A stretch of 64,000 nt of DNA. Origin: Limnobacter thiooxidans. GTDB lineage: Bacteria; Pseudomonadota; Gammaproteobacteria; Burkholderiales; Burkholderiaceae_B. Under the pieces are notes generated by a model. The model was not told the origin of the DNA. It was given only the letters and a program-made list of their open reading frames with translations, and did not search any database. Every line of letters begins with the position of its first letter. Position 1 is the first letter of the stretch. Position numbers and translations under genes: made by a program. The stretch spans positions 2,666,001 to 2,730,000 of the forward strand of contig NZ_AP028947.1 of the NCBI RefSeq assembly GCF_036323495.1, in the 5' to 3' direction. Shown one piece after another: positions 26,641-35,261 of the stretch.

Positions 26641-27203
26641 AAAACAACCTTTCAATGACATCGCGCTGGATTCAGCGTATTCAACTGGCATTTCTGGCGC
26701 TGGCAGGCGCGCTCGTACTAACTGCCTGTGCCAGCCCGCAGCCCAAGGATTATGCCCAGGAAAAACCGGTGTTGGACTTGAAAGAATATTTCAACGGCAC
26801 GATCGACGCCTGGGGTGTGTTTCAGGACAGATCTGGCAAAGTGGTGAAACGTTTTACTGTGGTCATGAAATGCACCTGGGATGGCGACACCGGTATTCTG
26901 GACGAAGACTTTGTGTATTCGGATGGCACCACGCAAAAACGCGTGTGGACCTTGAAGAAAAACGGCAACAGCTACACCGGCACTGCTGGAGATGTGCTGG
27001 GGCAGGCCAATGGCGAAACCTCGGGCAATGCCTTTCAATGGAAATACACCATGCTGTTGCCCGTGGACGGCACCACTTACGAAGTGCAGTTTGATGACTG
27101 GATGTACCTGATGGACGACAAGGTCATGCTGAACCGCGCCACCATGAGCAAGTTCGGCATTGAGCTGGGCGAAGTTCTGCTGAGCTTTCGTAAAAGAGAC
27201 TGA
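26637..27203 (+). CDS. DUF3833 lipoprotein
   Basis: A 188-aa lipoprotein: a basic N-region, a hydrophobic segment and the lipobox LTAC (Cys near residue 30) are followed by a mature DUF3833 domain. Family landmarks are YFNGTIDAWGVFQDRSGKVVKRF, CTWDGDTGILDEDFVY, and DDWMYLMDDKVMLNRATMSKFG. The frame is open to 26520 but the ATG at 26637 overlaps the stop of the MFS gene (ATGA) and gives a proper signal peptide. DUF3833 has a lipocalin-like strand pattern and could hold a lipid at the membrane; function is not established. Confidence 0.92.
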   Translation: MKNNLSMTSRWIQRIQLAFLALAGALVLTACASPQPKDYAQEKPVLDLKEYFNGTIDAWGVFQDRSGKVVKRFTVVMKCTWDGDTGILDEDFVYSDGTTQKRVWTLKKNGNSYTGTAGDVLGQANGETSGNAFQWKYTMLLPVDGTTYEVQFDDWMYLMDDKVMLNRATMSKFGIELGEVLLSFRKRD

Positions 27204-27232
27204 ATCAACAAGGACCAACAAGGACACACCGC

Positions 27233-28033
27233 ATGAGCTTCAACTCGAAATTGACCCAGTGGCAAAACAAGCGTGTTTGGCTGGTCGGTGCTTCCACCGG
27301 AATTGGCGAAGCATTGGCCCGTCAGCTTGACCAGCTGGGTTGCCGGCAGATGCTGTCGGCCCGCAGTGCGGACAAGCTGGCCACATTGGCAGGCGAATTG
27401 AAAAACGCCACCGCATTGCCACTGGACATCACCCAGCTAGGCGCGGTGAAAACAGCGTTTGATCACCTGATCAATGCTTGGGGCGGCATAGACCTGATTG
27501 TGCTGATGGCAGGCACCTATTCGGAAATGTCGGTTGAAGGCTTCGATATTGACAAGGTATGCCAGCAAATTGATGTCAACCTGAACGGCACCATGTATGT
27601 ACTGGGCAATGTATTGCCCAAGCTTCTCGAACAGAAATCAGGTCACTTGGCGATTGTTTCAAGCGTGGCAGGCTACCGCGGGCTTCCCAATTCACTGGCC
27701 TATGGCCCAACCAAAGCCGCCTTGATCAATCTGGCCGAGGCCCTGCACTTGGAGTTGAAGCCGCACAATGTGGGCGTCAGTGTGATCAACCCCGGTTTTG
27801 TGGACACACCGCTGACCCGCAAGAATACCTTCCCCATGCCTTTCCTGATTACAGCTGAAAAAGCAGCGCAGGAAATTATTGTGGGCCTGGAAAAAGGCGA
27901 GTTCGAGATTCACTTTCCGAAAGCCTTCACACGCACTTTGCGTACCCTGCGCATCCTTCCCTATTCCCTGTATTTCGCGGCGGTACGCAAAATCACGGCA
28001 AACACAAAAAAGCCGGAGCTGGGCAATGAATAA
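27233..28033 (+). CDS. Short-chain dehydrogenase/reductase
   Basis: A 266-aa classical SDR. The NAD(P)-binding motif is GASTGIGEAL (about residues 18-27). The catalytic Ser lies in SSVAGYRG and the Tyr-x3-Lys in YGPTK (about 161-165). PGFVDTPLT gives the usual C-terminal loop. The C-terminus ends in a hydrophobic/basic segment (TLRILPYSLYFAAVRK) that may associate with the membrane. It probably reduces or oxidises a lipid intermediate in the pathway encoded by the operon. The 3' end overlaps the next gene by 8 nt. Confidence 0.92.
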   Translation: MSFNSKLTQWQNKRVWLVGASTGIGEALARQLDQLGCRQMLSARSADKLATLAGELKNATALPLDITQLGAVKTAFDHLINAWGGIDLIVLMAGTYSEMSVEGFDIDKVCQQIDVNLNGTMYVLGNVLPKLLEQKSGHLAIVSSVAGYRGLPNSLAYGPTKAALINLAEALHLELKPHNVGVSVINPGFVDTPLTRKNTFPMPFLITAEKAAQEIIVGLEKGEFEIHFPKAFTRTLRTLRILPYSLYFAAVRKITANTKKPELGNE

Positions 28034-28502
28034 AACCCGTTACCCCAACAGCCTGGCCCCCCTGGACCGGCAAAAGCTGTCCGAGCCCCTGCGAAGGCTG
28101 ATCGACTATTTTGAACACATCACCGAACAGACCGTGGCCGACATGCCCCGCTTTTATGCGAGCGACGCCTACTTCAAAGACCCTTTTAATGAAGTGAAGC
28201 GGGTTGAAGACATTGCCCGCATATTCGGGGAAATGTTTCACCAGGTGGACAATCCGCGGTTTGTGGTGCACACAGCATTTGAATCGGGTCAGCAGGTTTT
28301 CATGGCTTGGGATTTCCTGTTTGAAATGAAGCGTTTCAAACAGGGCCAGGTGCAGTGCATCAAGGGCTCGTCGCACCTGCAATTGAACCAAAACGGACTT
28401 GTACAGTCACATAGAGACTACTGGGACACGGCTGAAGAGCTTTACGAGAAGATCCCGGTGCTGGGCGGGTTGATGCGCTGGCTTAAAAAACAGGCAGGCT
28501 GA
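28026..28502 (+). CDS. NTF2/SnoaL-like protein
   Basis: A 158-aa protein with an NTF2-like cone fold: LSEPLRRLIDYFEHITEQTV, YASDAYFKDPFNEVKRVEDIARIFGEMF, and AWDFLFEMKR followed by IKGSSHLQLNQNGLVQSHRDYWD. Such domains bind or isomerise small hydrophobic ligands. I start it at ATG 28026 inside the SDR gene. It is the last gene of the light-responsive operon; no strong terminator follows, only a weak GC hairpin near 28520-28540. Substrate unknown. Confidence 0.88.
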   Translation: MNKTRYPNSLAPLDRQKLSEPLRRLIDYFEHITEQTVADMPRFYASDAYFKDPFNEVKRVEDIARIFGEMFHQVDNPRFVVHTAFESGQQVFMAWDFLFEMKRFKQGQVQCIKGSSHLQLNQNGLVQSHRDYWDTAEELYEKIPVLGGLMRWLKKQAG

Positions 28503-28633
28503 GACAATGGTTTGTGTTTTTCAGCGCACGAGCGTGCACATAAACACCCCCCTGTCACCAAATCTTCACTTGCTTCATGACATGTCTTGTTAAAATCACA
28601 AAAGTTCGATTAATTCAGTGAAGGCGGAACGAC

Positions 28634-29497
28634 ATGTTGTATCCCGAATTATTCAGGTCATTGGAATCTGTGCGTTGGAACATGGAAACAGACATCAACT
28701 GGGACCAGTTTGATGCCAGCTTGCTCTCCGAAGAGCAAGCCAAAACCATCAAGATGAATGCAATCACCGAGTGGTCTGCATTGCCGGCCACGGAAATGTT
28801 TCTTCGGGACAACAAGCATGACAGCGATTTTTCAGCGTTCATGTCGATCTGGTTCTTCGAGGAACAGAAACATTCGCTGGTGTTGATGGAATACCTGCGC
28901 CGTTTCCGCCCCGATTTGTTACCCACCGAAGAAGAATTGCACGCCGTGCGCTTTGAGTTTGATCCCGCACCGCCATTGGAAACACTGATGCTGCACTTCT
29001 GCGGTGAAATTCGCCTGAATCACTGGTACCGCTGCGCCTCGGATTGGCACACGGAACCCGTGATCAAACAGATTTACAAGATCATTTCCCATGACGAAGC
29101 CCGTCACGGTGGTGCCTACCTGCGCTACATGAAAAAAGCGCTGGTTGAGGCAGGTGATGGCGCGCGTGCTGCATTCTCGAAAATTGGCGTGTTGATGGCA
29201 TCGGCTCGACGCACCCAAAAACCATTGCACCCCACCAACTTGCACGTGAACAAGGACCTGTTCCCCAACGACACCGTGCAAAGTCGCTTGCCCGACCCGG
29301 ATTGGCTTGAAAACTGGCTGGATGGCCAGATTCAGTTCGACGCCGACTGGGAAAAGAAGGTGGTTGACCGCATTTTGCACAACATGAGCCTGCTGTTTGA
29401 ACGCACTTTCGAATCAGTTCAAGATCTGAACCGTTACCGCAAGGAAGTGATGGCTCGCCTGGGTGCTACTGACACCCCAGTGACCAGCGCAGCCTGA
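28634..29497 (+). CDS. Ferritin-like diiron protein
   Basis: A 287-aa all-helical protein with ferritin-superfamily metal ligands: an early Glu in ITEWSALPATEMFL, the pair in WFFEEQKHS (E-x2-H type), a second Glu in LHFCGEIRLNHWY, and ISHDEARHGG (E-x2-H). This resembles the acyl-ACP desaturase/R2-like oxidase branch rather than iron-storage ferritin. Coming right after a lipid-modification operon, an oxygen-dependent role on acyl chains is plausible but unproven. A 131-bp gap with the -10-like TAAAAT near 28592 suggests its own promoter. Confidence 0.75.
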   Translation: MLYPELFRSLESVRWNMETDINWDQFDASLLSEEQAKTIKMNAITEWSALPATEMFLRDNKHDSDFSAFMSIWFFEEQKHSLVLMEYLRRFRPDLLPTEEELHAVRFEFDPAPPLETLMLHFCGEIRLNHWYRCASDWHTEPVIKQIYKIISHDEARHGGAYLRYMKKALVEAGDGARAAFSKIGVLMASARRTQKPLHPTNLHVNKDLFPNDTVQSRLPDPDWLENWLDGQIQFDADWEKKVVDRILHNMSLLFERTFESVQDLNRYRKEVMARLGATDTPVTSAA

Positions 29498-29502
29498 GCC
29501 AC

Positions 29503-29997
29503 ATGACAACAACCGGCAAACCCGCACGCTTTGAAAAAAAGGTGTGCACACCAGCAGAACTGGCGGAACGTGCCAAACAGCTTAAAGGTCCCGTGGTGTT
29601 CACCAATGGGGTTTTTGACTTGCTGCACCGCGGACACGTCACTTACCTGGACCAGGCTGCGCAGGAAGGACAAAGCCTGATTGTGGCAGTGAATTCCGAC
29701 GAATCTGTCAAACGCCTTGGCAAAGGGCCGGATCGGCCAATCAACACCCAAGCGGACCGAATGTCAGTATTGGCAGCGCTCGATTGTGTGGCACTGGTGA
29801 CATACTTTGAAGAAGACACGCCATTGAACGCCATTTTGGCGGCTCGCCCGGATGTGCTGGTCAAAGGTGGAGACTGGCCAGTTGAAAAAATGGTGGGCGC
29901 CAAGGAAGTACAAAGCTGGGGTGGCACAGCGCTGTCCATCGCGTTTGAACATGAGCGCAGTACCACAGCCACACTGGAAAAAATACGCAAACTCTAA
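29503..29997 (+). CDS. rfaE2: D-glycero-beta-D-manno-heptose 1-phosphate adenylyltransferase
   Basis: A 164-aa cytidylyltransferase-fold enzyme that makes ADP-heptose for the lipopolysaccharide inner core, equal to the C-terminal half of HldE. The nucleotide-binding HxGH motif is in FTNGVFDLLHRGHVTYL (about residues 33-49), followed by VAVNSDESVKRLGKGPDRPI and RPDVLVKGGDW. The split form (separate from the kinase RfaE1) is normal in Betaproteobacteria. It starts 5 nt after the ferritin-like gene and ends 28 nt before a strong bidirectional terminator. Confidence 0.95.
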   Translation: MTTTGKPARFEKKVCTPAELAERAKQLKGPVVFTNGVFDLLHRGHVTYLDQAAQEGQSLIVAVNSDESVKRLGKGPDRPINTQADRMSVLAALDCVALVTYFEEDTPLNAILAARPDVLVKGGDWPVEKMVGAKEVQSWGGTALSIAFEHERSTTATLEKIRKL

Positions 29998-30024
29998 CCG
30001 CTCAACCCAAGCCTGGAATGTATA

Positions 30025-30053
30025 AAAAATGCCCCTACTAAAGGGGCATTTTT
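30025..30053. terminator. Bidirectional intrinsic terminator
   Basis: AAAAATGCCCCT-ACTAA-AGGGGCATTTTT: a 12-bp perfect stem with a T-run on each strand. It sits between the convergent rfaE2 (ends 29997) and the exported low-complexity gene (ends 30077) and should serve both. Confidence 0.92.
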
Positions 30054-30076
30054 AATGTGCAAACAGGCGTTGCGTA

Positions 30077-30535
30077 TCAGTTCTTTTCGGCTTTCAACTT
30101 GGCAGATGCTTTCAAATCGGCCTTGGCTTTCAAGTCAGACTTGGCATTGGCGTCAGCTTTGACACCCAAATCCGTTTTCGGTTTCACTTCGCTTTTCGAT
30201 TCAAGCGCGCTTGCACGCTTGCCCAGTTCGCCTTTGGCTTCTGAATGCAAGGTACCTGCTTCGTTGCGCATGTCATCGCCTTTTGACTTGGCACCTTTTA
30301 CTGCTGCACTCGTCTTGCCCTTCAAATCAAGGTCCGTACCGACGTTACCTTTGGCATTTGCATTTGCGTCTGCGTTTGCATTTGCTTCTGCCTGTGTACC
30401 CACGTTGACGGAAACACCTGGCAAAGCGGCCTTAACTCCGGCACTTCCGCCCAGACCCAGGCCCGTAGCCCCTGCCGTTGCGGAAAAAAACACTACAGTG
30501 CTTGCCAATGCGAACTTCAAAGTGACTTTATTCAT
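30077..30535 (-). CDS. Exported low-complexity Ala/Lys/Asp-rich protein
   Basis: A 152-aa protein with a signal peptide (FALASTVVFFSATAGATG). The mature chain is repetitive and lacks cysteine: a Gly-rich start (GLGLGGSAGVKAALPG), then alternating Ala/Asn/Asp (EANANADANANAKGN), then Lys/Ala/Asp helical repeats around SDLKAKADLKASAKLKAEKN at the C-terminus. The start ATG 30535 follows AGGAA; the frame extends much further upstream through the PPK2 stop region, but that part has no coding character. I recognise no family. The composition suggests an intrinsically disordered or LEA-like periplasmic protein. Confidence 0.75.
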   Translation of the reverse strand: MNKVTLKFALASTVVFFSATAGATGLGLGGSAGVKAALPGVSVNVGTQAEANANADANANAKGNVGTDLDLKGKTSAAVKGAKSKGDDMRNEAGTLHSEAKGELGKRASALESKSEVKPKTDLGVKADANAKSDLKAKADLKASAKLKAEKN

Positions 30536-30587
30536 AATCGATAATTCCTGCGAAATAATAACAAGTAGACTGGAACTGTAATAACGA

Positions 30588-31523
30588 TTACGTTCCTGTA
30601 GTGGTTGACGGTTTCTTCCAGAATTCACTTTTCGCAACGGCGGGATCTGGTTCCGGCCAAGCCAAGCCCATTCGCTCAAGCGTGCCCACCAGAATTTCAG
30701 CAACCAGCATATTGCGAAATCCTTTGTGGTCTGCAGGGATGATCCACCAAGGGGCCTGCTTGGTGCAGGTTTTCTCAAGCACTTGCTCATACGCATTGGC
30801 GTACATGCTGTAGTTCTCGCCGCAATGCAGGTCTTTCTCGGTCAACTTCCAGCGCTTGTCTGGCGCTTCCCACCGATCGACCATGCGCTGATGTTGTTCT
30901 TCACGGGAAATATTGAGAAAAATTTTCAGCACAGTCGTGCCGCTTTCCACGAGCAGGCGCTCAAAGTCATTGGCCTGTCGAATCCGCTCTTCAATCCAGA
31001 CAGCAGACACATTGTCCTGAATGATGGGCATGATGATCCCATCGTAGTGGGATCGATTAAAAATCACTGACTGCCCAGCCCCCGGCACATGGGGGTGAAC
31101 ACGCCACAGGAAGTCATGTGAATTTTCCTGTTCGGAAGGCTCTTTGAACGACACCATGCGCAATGCCATGGGGTGTACAGAACCCATGATGGCACGAGCG
31201 GCACCGTCTTTTCCAGCAGTGTCCATGCCTTGCAAAATCACCAGAAGTTTGTGCTGCCCCTGCGCATACAGGCAGGTCAACAACTGGTTCAAGCGCTTCG
31301 ACAGTTGGTCCACACGTTCGTGCATGTCCTCATTGGAAGGCATGTCGCCATAGCGGGTGGGCCACTGGCGCAGGCGCACGGCCTTGCCATTGACCATGCA
31401 GGCTTGGCCCAGAATTTCCCATTGACTTTCGGGGACCAAGGCCTCGGGCAACACTTTTTCAGAGCGTTTGGTCTCTTTGCGCTTGGTCACTTTGGTTTCA
31501 GGTTTGTTGTCTGTCTTGGTCAT
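30588..31523 (-). CDS. PPK2-family polyphosphate:nucleotide phosphotransferase
   Basis: A protein of about 311 aa that transfers phosphate between polyphosphate and nucleotides. Walker A is ILQGMDTAGKDGAARAI (about residues 92-108). The family motif HPHVPGAGQSVIFNRSHYDG gives the Walker B/lid region, and ISREEQHQRMVDRWEAPDKRWK the lid module. The start ATG 31523 (MTKTDNKP) has GGA upstream and lies 26 nt inside the end of the upstream oxidoreductase gene; the N-terminal 20 residues are very Lys/Glu/Thr-rich. Substrate preference (AMP, ADP or GDP class) cannot be set with certainty, though a single PPK2 domain of this length fits class I or III. Confidence 0.92.
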   Translation of the reverse strand: MTKTDNKPETKVTKRKETKRSEKVLPEALVPESQWEILGQACMVNGKAVRLRQWPTRYGDMPSNEDMHERVDQLSKRLNQLLTCLYAQGQHKLLVILQGMDTAGKDGAARAIMGSVHPMALRMVSFKEPSEQENSHDFLWRVHPHVPGAGQSVIFNRSHYDGIIMPIIQDNVSAVWIEERIRQANDFERLLVESGTTVLKIFLNISREEQHQRMVDRWEAPDKRWKLTEKDLHCGENYSMYANAYEQVLEKTCTKQAPWWIIPADHKGFRNMLVAEILVGTLERMGLAWPEPDPAVAKSEFWKKPSTTTGT

Positions 31524-34500
31524 GCTGATCCAGGTTGGGCTTGTATTGCACGGAATTTTGAATCTCGAACCTTGCTTTCTCAAATGATTCAATACGCACC
31601 TGACCAAAACCTTTCACGGCATTGAACAGATCCAGGGTTCGGCTAATTTCCATGCTGTACTGCAACATTGAGGGATTATTGTGCATCAGTTCCATCCAGG
31701 ATTCAAACCAGGTGACCAGTAAAGTCTGATTTTTACGCTCTAAACTGCCTTTGAAAGGGTCTAACCAGGTTCCCCGAACAACCCGCAAAGCAGCCACTGC
31801 CTTGAGGATCGGGATTGCCCCCTGCCCCAACCGGATTTTTTTGGGACGGGCAGCGTGACCAACAAGCCAGGTGGGAGCGAAGTGAAAAACCATCTTGGCC
31901 CCGGGTTCAAACTGTGTTCGCGTCGTGTTGGCCCATGCCGGGTCAGTGTGGAGGCGAGCCACTTCAAACTCGTCTTTGTATGCCAACAACTTGAAATAGG
32001 TGCGGCACAGACGTGCCCACGAAACCTCGGCAAGCCCTGGTTCAGCATGCTGATTGAACAGCGCGCGCAGTGATTTTAGACGTGCTGCAAAACGGTCTGC
32101 AAATGCGGTGTTTTGATACTGCGCCAATTCACGGTGGCAACGTTGCAGCAACTCCTCGGCCGTTTCCTGCGTTGCCGGGATGTCGGCTTGGTTGAAAAGT
32201 TTGTCGAGCGCCTCTGGATTTTGGGCTGCAAGGCGACCCAGTTCAAAAGCCTGCAAGTTCTCTGCCACCTTGACGCCATTCAGTTCAATGGCTTGGCGCA
32301 GGGCTGCCAAGTGCAAGGGCAAATAGCCCCGCTGCCATGCCAGGCCCAGCAACAATGCATTGGCAAACACCGTGTCGCCCAACAATTGTTCGGCAATCCA
32401 CTGGGCACGCACTGTTTGCAGTTGAACCTGCGGATTGCTCAAGGCCTGTGCAATGTCGGCGTGCATTGTATTTTCAGAAACAGACCAATCGCGTTGCTGA
32501 ATGAAGTCAGCGGTGGGCGACGTGTCGGTGTTGACCACTGCAAATGCCTCACCGCGCAACAGCTCCAGGGTTTTTTCATGGGCCGACACCAGCAGGTCGC
32601 CACCGATCATGAGGTCAGCCTCGCCCACAGGTATTTTTGACGACGCCAACGCCTGCCCGGCAGGTGCAAACTGAAAGTGCGAAAACACCGCACCGCCTTT
32701 TTGCGCAAGGCCAGCCATGTCAAGCCCCAAGGCCGCCATGCCTTGCAAATGGGCCGCCATACCCAGCCAGGCGGCGATGGTGACAACCCCTGTGCCCCCC
32801 ACACCGTTGATGAGTACGGCATAGCGTCGGTCCAAGTCGTTCGGGTGAATATTGAAATCGGGCTCTTGCAATTCCGACAAGGCATTGCTGAGCGCAGCCA
32901 AGTGGACCTGGTTTGAATGTTGTTTCAACCCGGCACCTTCTACGGTGACCAAACTGGGGCACAAGCCTTCCAGGCAGCTGTAATCCTTGTTGCAGGTTGA
33001 CTGGTTGATGGTTCGCTTCACGCCCCAGGGTGTGGGCAGGGGTTCGATCGACAGGCAATTGGAATGTCGGGAGCAATCGCCGCACCCTTCGCACACCCGC
33101 GCGTTGATCAACACGCGCTTGGCCTGGTTGGGGAATAGTGGCTGGCCTGTGGCCGGGTCGGTTCGTTTACGCCTACGGCGCTTTTCAGAGGCGCAGGTTT
33201 GCTCGTAGATCAGCACCGTGGTGCCGGGGGTGCTGCGCAACAGTTTCTGCACCAGGTCCAGGTCGCGGCGATCAAACACCTCGACCCCTTCAGCCTTGGG
33301 GTCCTGGTCTGACTGCCTGCGGTGCGCCTGGGGATTGTCGCTGACGATGACAATTTTTGCGACGCCCTCGGCGGCCAACTGCCGGCTCAGCTGAGGTACG
33401 GTCAACACGCCATCCAGGTGCTGCCCGCCCGTCATGGCCACGGCGTCGTTGAATAACAGCTTGTAGGTGATATTGACACCAGCGGCCACGCTGGCGCGTA
33501 TGGCCAGAATACCGGAATGGAAATAAGTGCCGTCCCCAAGGTTTGCAAACACGTGCGGCGTTTCGGTGAATGGTGCCTGCCCGATCCAGGGCACGCCTTC
33601 GCCGCCCATTTGCGTGTAGGTTTCCGTGCTGCGGTTCATCCAGACCGCCATGTAGTGGCAACCAATGCCGGCCATGGCCCTGCTGCCCTCGGGTACCTTG
33701 GTGGAAGTGTTGTGTGGGCAACCCGAACAAAAATAAGGCTTGCGCTCAACGGCCAGGTGCGCAGGTTTGCCAATGGTTTGTCGATGAAGAATGGCCTGAA
33801 TACGTTGTGAAATTGCGGCTTGTACATCGGGGGGCAACACGATGTGCTGAAGGCGTTTGGCAATGGCCTGTGAAATCAGTGCGGGGTCCAGTTCGTAATG
33901 ACTGGGCAGCAGCCAGTTGCCTTGGGGCAATGACCACTCCCCTCCTTCCCGGCCGTCTTCGGCCAGGCGCTCATCGAATTTGCCATAGACCTTGGGGCGC
34001 ACGTCTTCGCGCCAGGCGTAAAGCTCTTCCTTGATCTGGTATTCCACGAACTGCCGTTTTTCTTCAATCACCAGAATTTCTTTCAATCCTTTGGCAAACT
34101 CCCGAATGCCAACCGCATCCAGGGGCCAGGCCATGCCCACCTTGAACACACGAATGCCGATTTCGGCACATCGGCCTGGCGTCAAGCCAAGGTCATTCAA
34201 AGCCTGCAAAGTATCCTGATAGGCCTTGCCAGTGGCCACAATGCCAAAGTGTGCATGCGGTGAATCAATTACCGTGCGGTTGAGGTGGTTGGCACGGCAA
34301 AAAGCCAGCGCGGCATACAGTTTGTGGTCGAGCAACCGGGCTTCCTGGGCCAGTGCGGTGTCGGGCCAGCGAATGTTCAAGCCATCCGGGGGCATCTCAA
34401 AATCAGTGGGCACATGGATCACATGCCGCGCAGGGTCAATGTCAACCGTGGCTGAACATTCCACCACATCGGCTACCGTCTTCAAGCCCACCCACACGCC

Positions 34501-35106
34501 CGCGTAGCGGCTCATTGCATAACCCAGAATGCCGAAATCAATGATTTCCTGCACATTGCTGGGAAACAGCACAGGGATGGCAGCTGCTTTCAACACGTGG
34601 TCTGACTGGTGTGGCAGGGTTGAACTTTTCGCGGCGTGGTCGTCGCCAGCCACCAGCAACACCCCACCGTAGCGGGAAGCGCCCGCAGCATTGGCATGCT
34701 TGAACACATCCAGGCTGCGGTCGACACCCGGCCCTTTGCCATACCACAAGCCAAACACCCCATCCACTTTTGCACCCCGAAACAGGTTCAACTGCTGGCT
34801 GCCCCACACGGAGGTGGCGGCCAAGTCTTCATTGAGCCCGGGCTGAAAATGAATGTTGGCGGGTTGCAAGTGCTTTTTGGCGGCCCAGAAAGCCTGATCA
34901 ACGGCCCCGAGGGGTGAACCCCGGTAACCGGACACAAACCCGCCGGTGTTCAAACCATGGCTGCGATCCAGTTCGGCTTGCAGCAGGGTGAGACGCACCA
35001 AGGCCTGGCTGCCAGTGAGAAAAATTTTGCCTTTGGGAAGGGTGTACTTGTCGTGCAGGGAAACGGCACGTGACAGGGGGTGACGCGGGTGACAGGGAGC
35101 GTTCAT
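31498..35106 (-). CDS. Fused indolepyruvate:ferredoxin oxidoreductase-type 2-oxoacid oxidoreductase
   Basis: A 1202-aa protein combining all parts of a 2-oxoacid:acceptor oxidoreductase. The N-terminal pyrimidine/TPP-type domain begins FLTGSQALVRLTLLQ. A TPP-binding core has FCSGCPHNTST and MAGIGCHYMAVW. A short 4Fe-4S motif CEGCGDCSRHSNC (near residue 671) with a second Cys set ending LCPS follows. The gamma-type domain has LINGVGGTGVVTIAAWLG. Such fused IorAB proteins oxidatively decarboxylate aryl or branched 2-oxo acids to acyl-CoA; some work in aerobes. The start ATG 35106 follows GGAGG at 9 nt spacing; a GTG at 35112 is in frame. It is coupled to PPK2 by a 26-nt overlap. Confidence 0.93.
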   Translation of the reverse strand: MNAPCHPRHPLSRAVSLHDKYTLPKGKIFLTGSQALVRLTLLQAELDRSHGLNTGGFVSGYRGSPLGAVDQAFWAAKKHLQPANIHFQPGLNEDLAATSVWGSQQLNLFRGAKVDGVFGLWYGKGPGVDRSLDVFKHANAAGASRYGGVLLVAGDDHAAKSSTLPHQSDHVLKAAAIPVLFPSNVQEIIDFGILGYAMSRYAGVWVGLKTVADVVECSATVDIDPARHVIHVPTDFEMPPDGLNIRWPDTALAQEARLLDHKLYAALAFCRANHLNRTVIDSPHAHFGIVATGKAYQDTLQALNDLGLTPGRCAEIGIRVFKVGMAWPLDAVGIREFAKGLKEILVIEEKRQFVEYQIKEELYAWREDVRPKVYGKFDERLAEDGREGGEWSLPQGNWLLPSHYELDPALISQAIAKRLQHIVLPPDVQAAISQRIQAILHRQTIGKPAHLAVERKPYFCSGCPHNTSTKVPEGSRAMAGIGCHYMAVWMNRSTETYTQMGGEGVPWIGQAPFTETPHVFANLGDGTYFHSGILAIRASVAAGVNITYKLLFNDAVAMTGGQHLDGVLTVPQLSRQLAAEGVAKIVIVSDNPQAHRRQSDQDPKAEGVEVFDRRDLDLVQKLLRSTPGTTVLIYEQTCASEKRRRRKRTDPATGQPLFPNQAKRVLINARVCEGCGDCSRHSNCLSIEPLPTPWGVKRTINQSTCNKDYSCLEGLCPSLVTVEGAGLKQHSNQVHLAALSNALSELQEPDFNIHPNDLDRRYAVLINGVGGTGVVTIAAWLGMAAHLQGMAALGLDMAGLAQKGGAVFSHFQFAPAGQALASSKIPVGEADLMIGGDLLVSAHEKTLELLRGEAFAVVNTDTSPTADFIQQRDWSVSENTMHADIAQALSNPQVQLQTVRAQWIAEQLLGDTVFANALLLGLAWQRGYLPLHLAALRQAIELNGVKVAENLQAFELGRLAAQNPEALDKLFNQADIPATQETAEELLQRCHRELAQYQNTAFADRFAARLKSLRALFNQHAEPGLAEVSWARLCRTYFKLLAYKDEFEVARLHTDPAWANTTRTQFEPGAKMVFHFAPTWLVGHAARPKKIRLGQGAIPILKAVAALRVVRGTWLDPFKGSLERKNQTLLVTWFESWMELMHNNPSMLQYSMEISRTLDLFNAVKGFGQVRIESFEKARFEIQNSVQYKPNLDQHDQDRQQT

Positions 35107-35261
35107 GACCACAATCCTCCATGGAACGGGTAAGTTCCATTCAATGTGATGTGCTGGCTCTGAGTATTACCAAGTGCCAGTTGACCGCCTGCTCACCTTG
35201 TGGGCAGCAGGCCGCCTGTGGTCAGTGTCACACAAGGCCTGCGGCGGTTCAAGTCCCCCGG

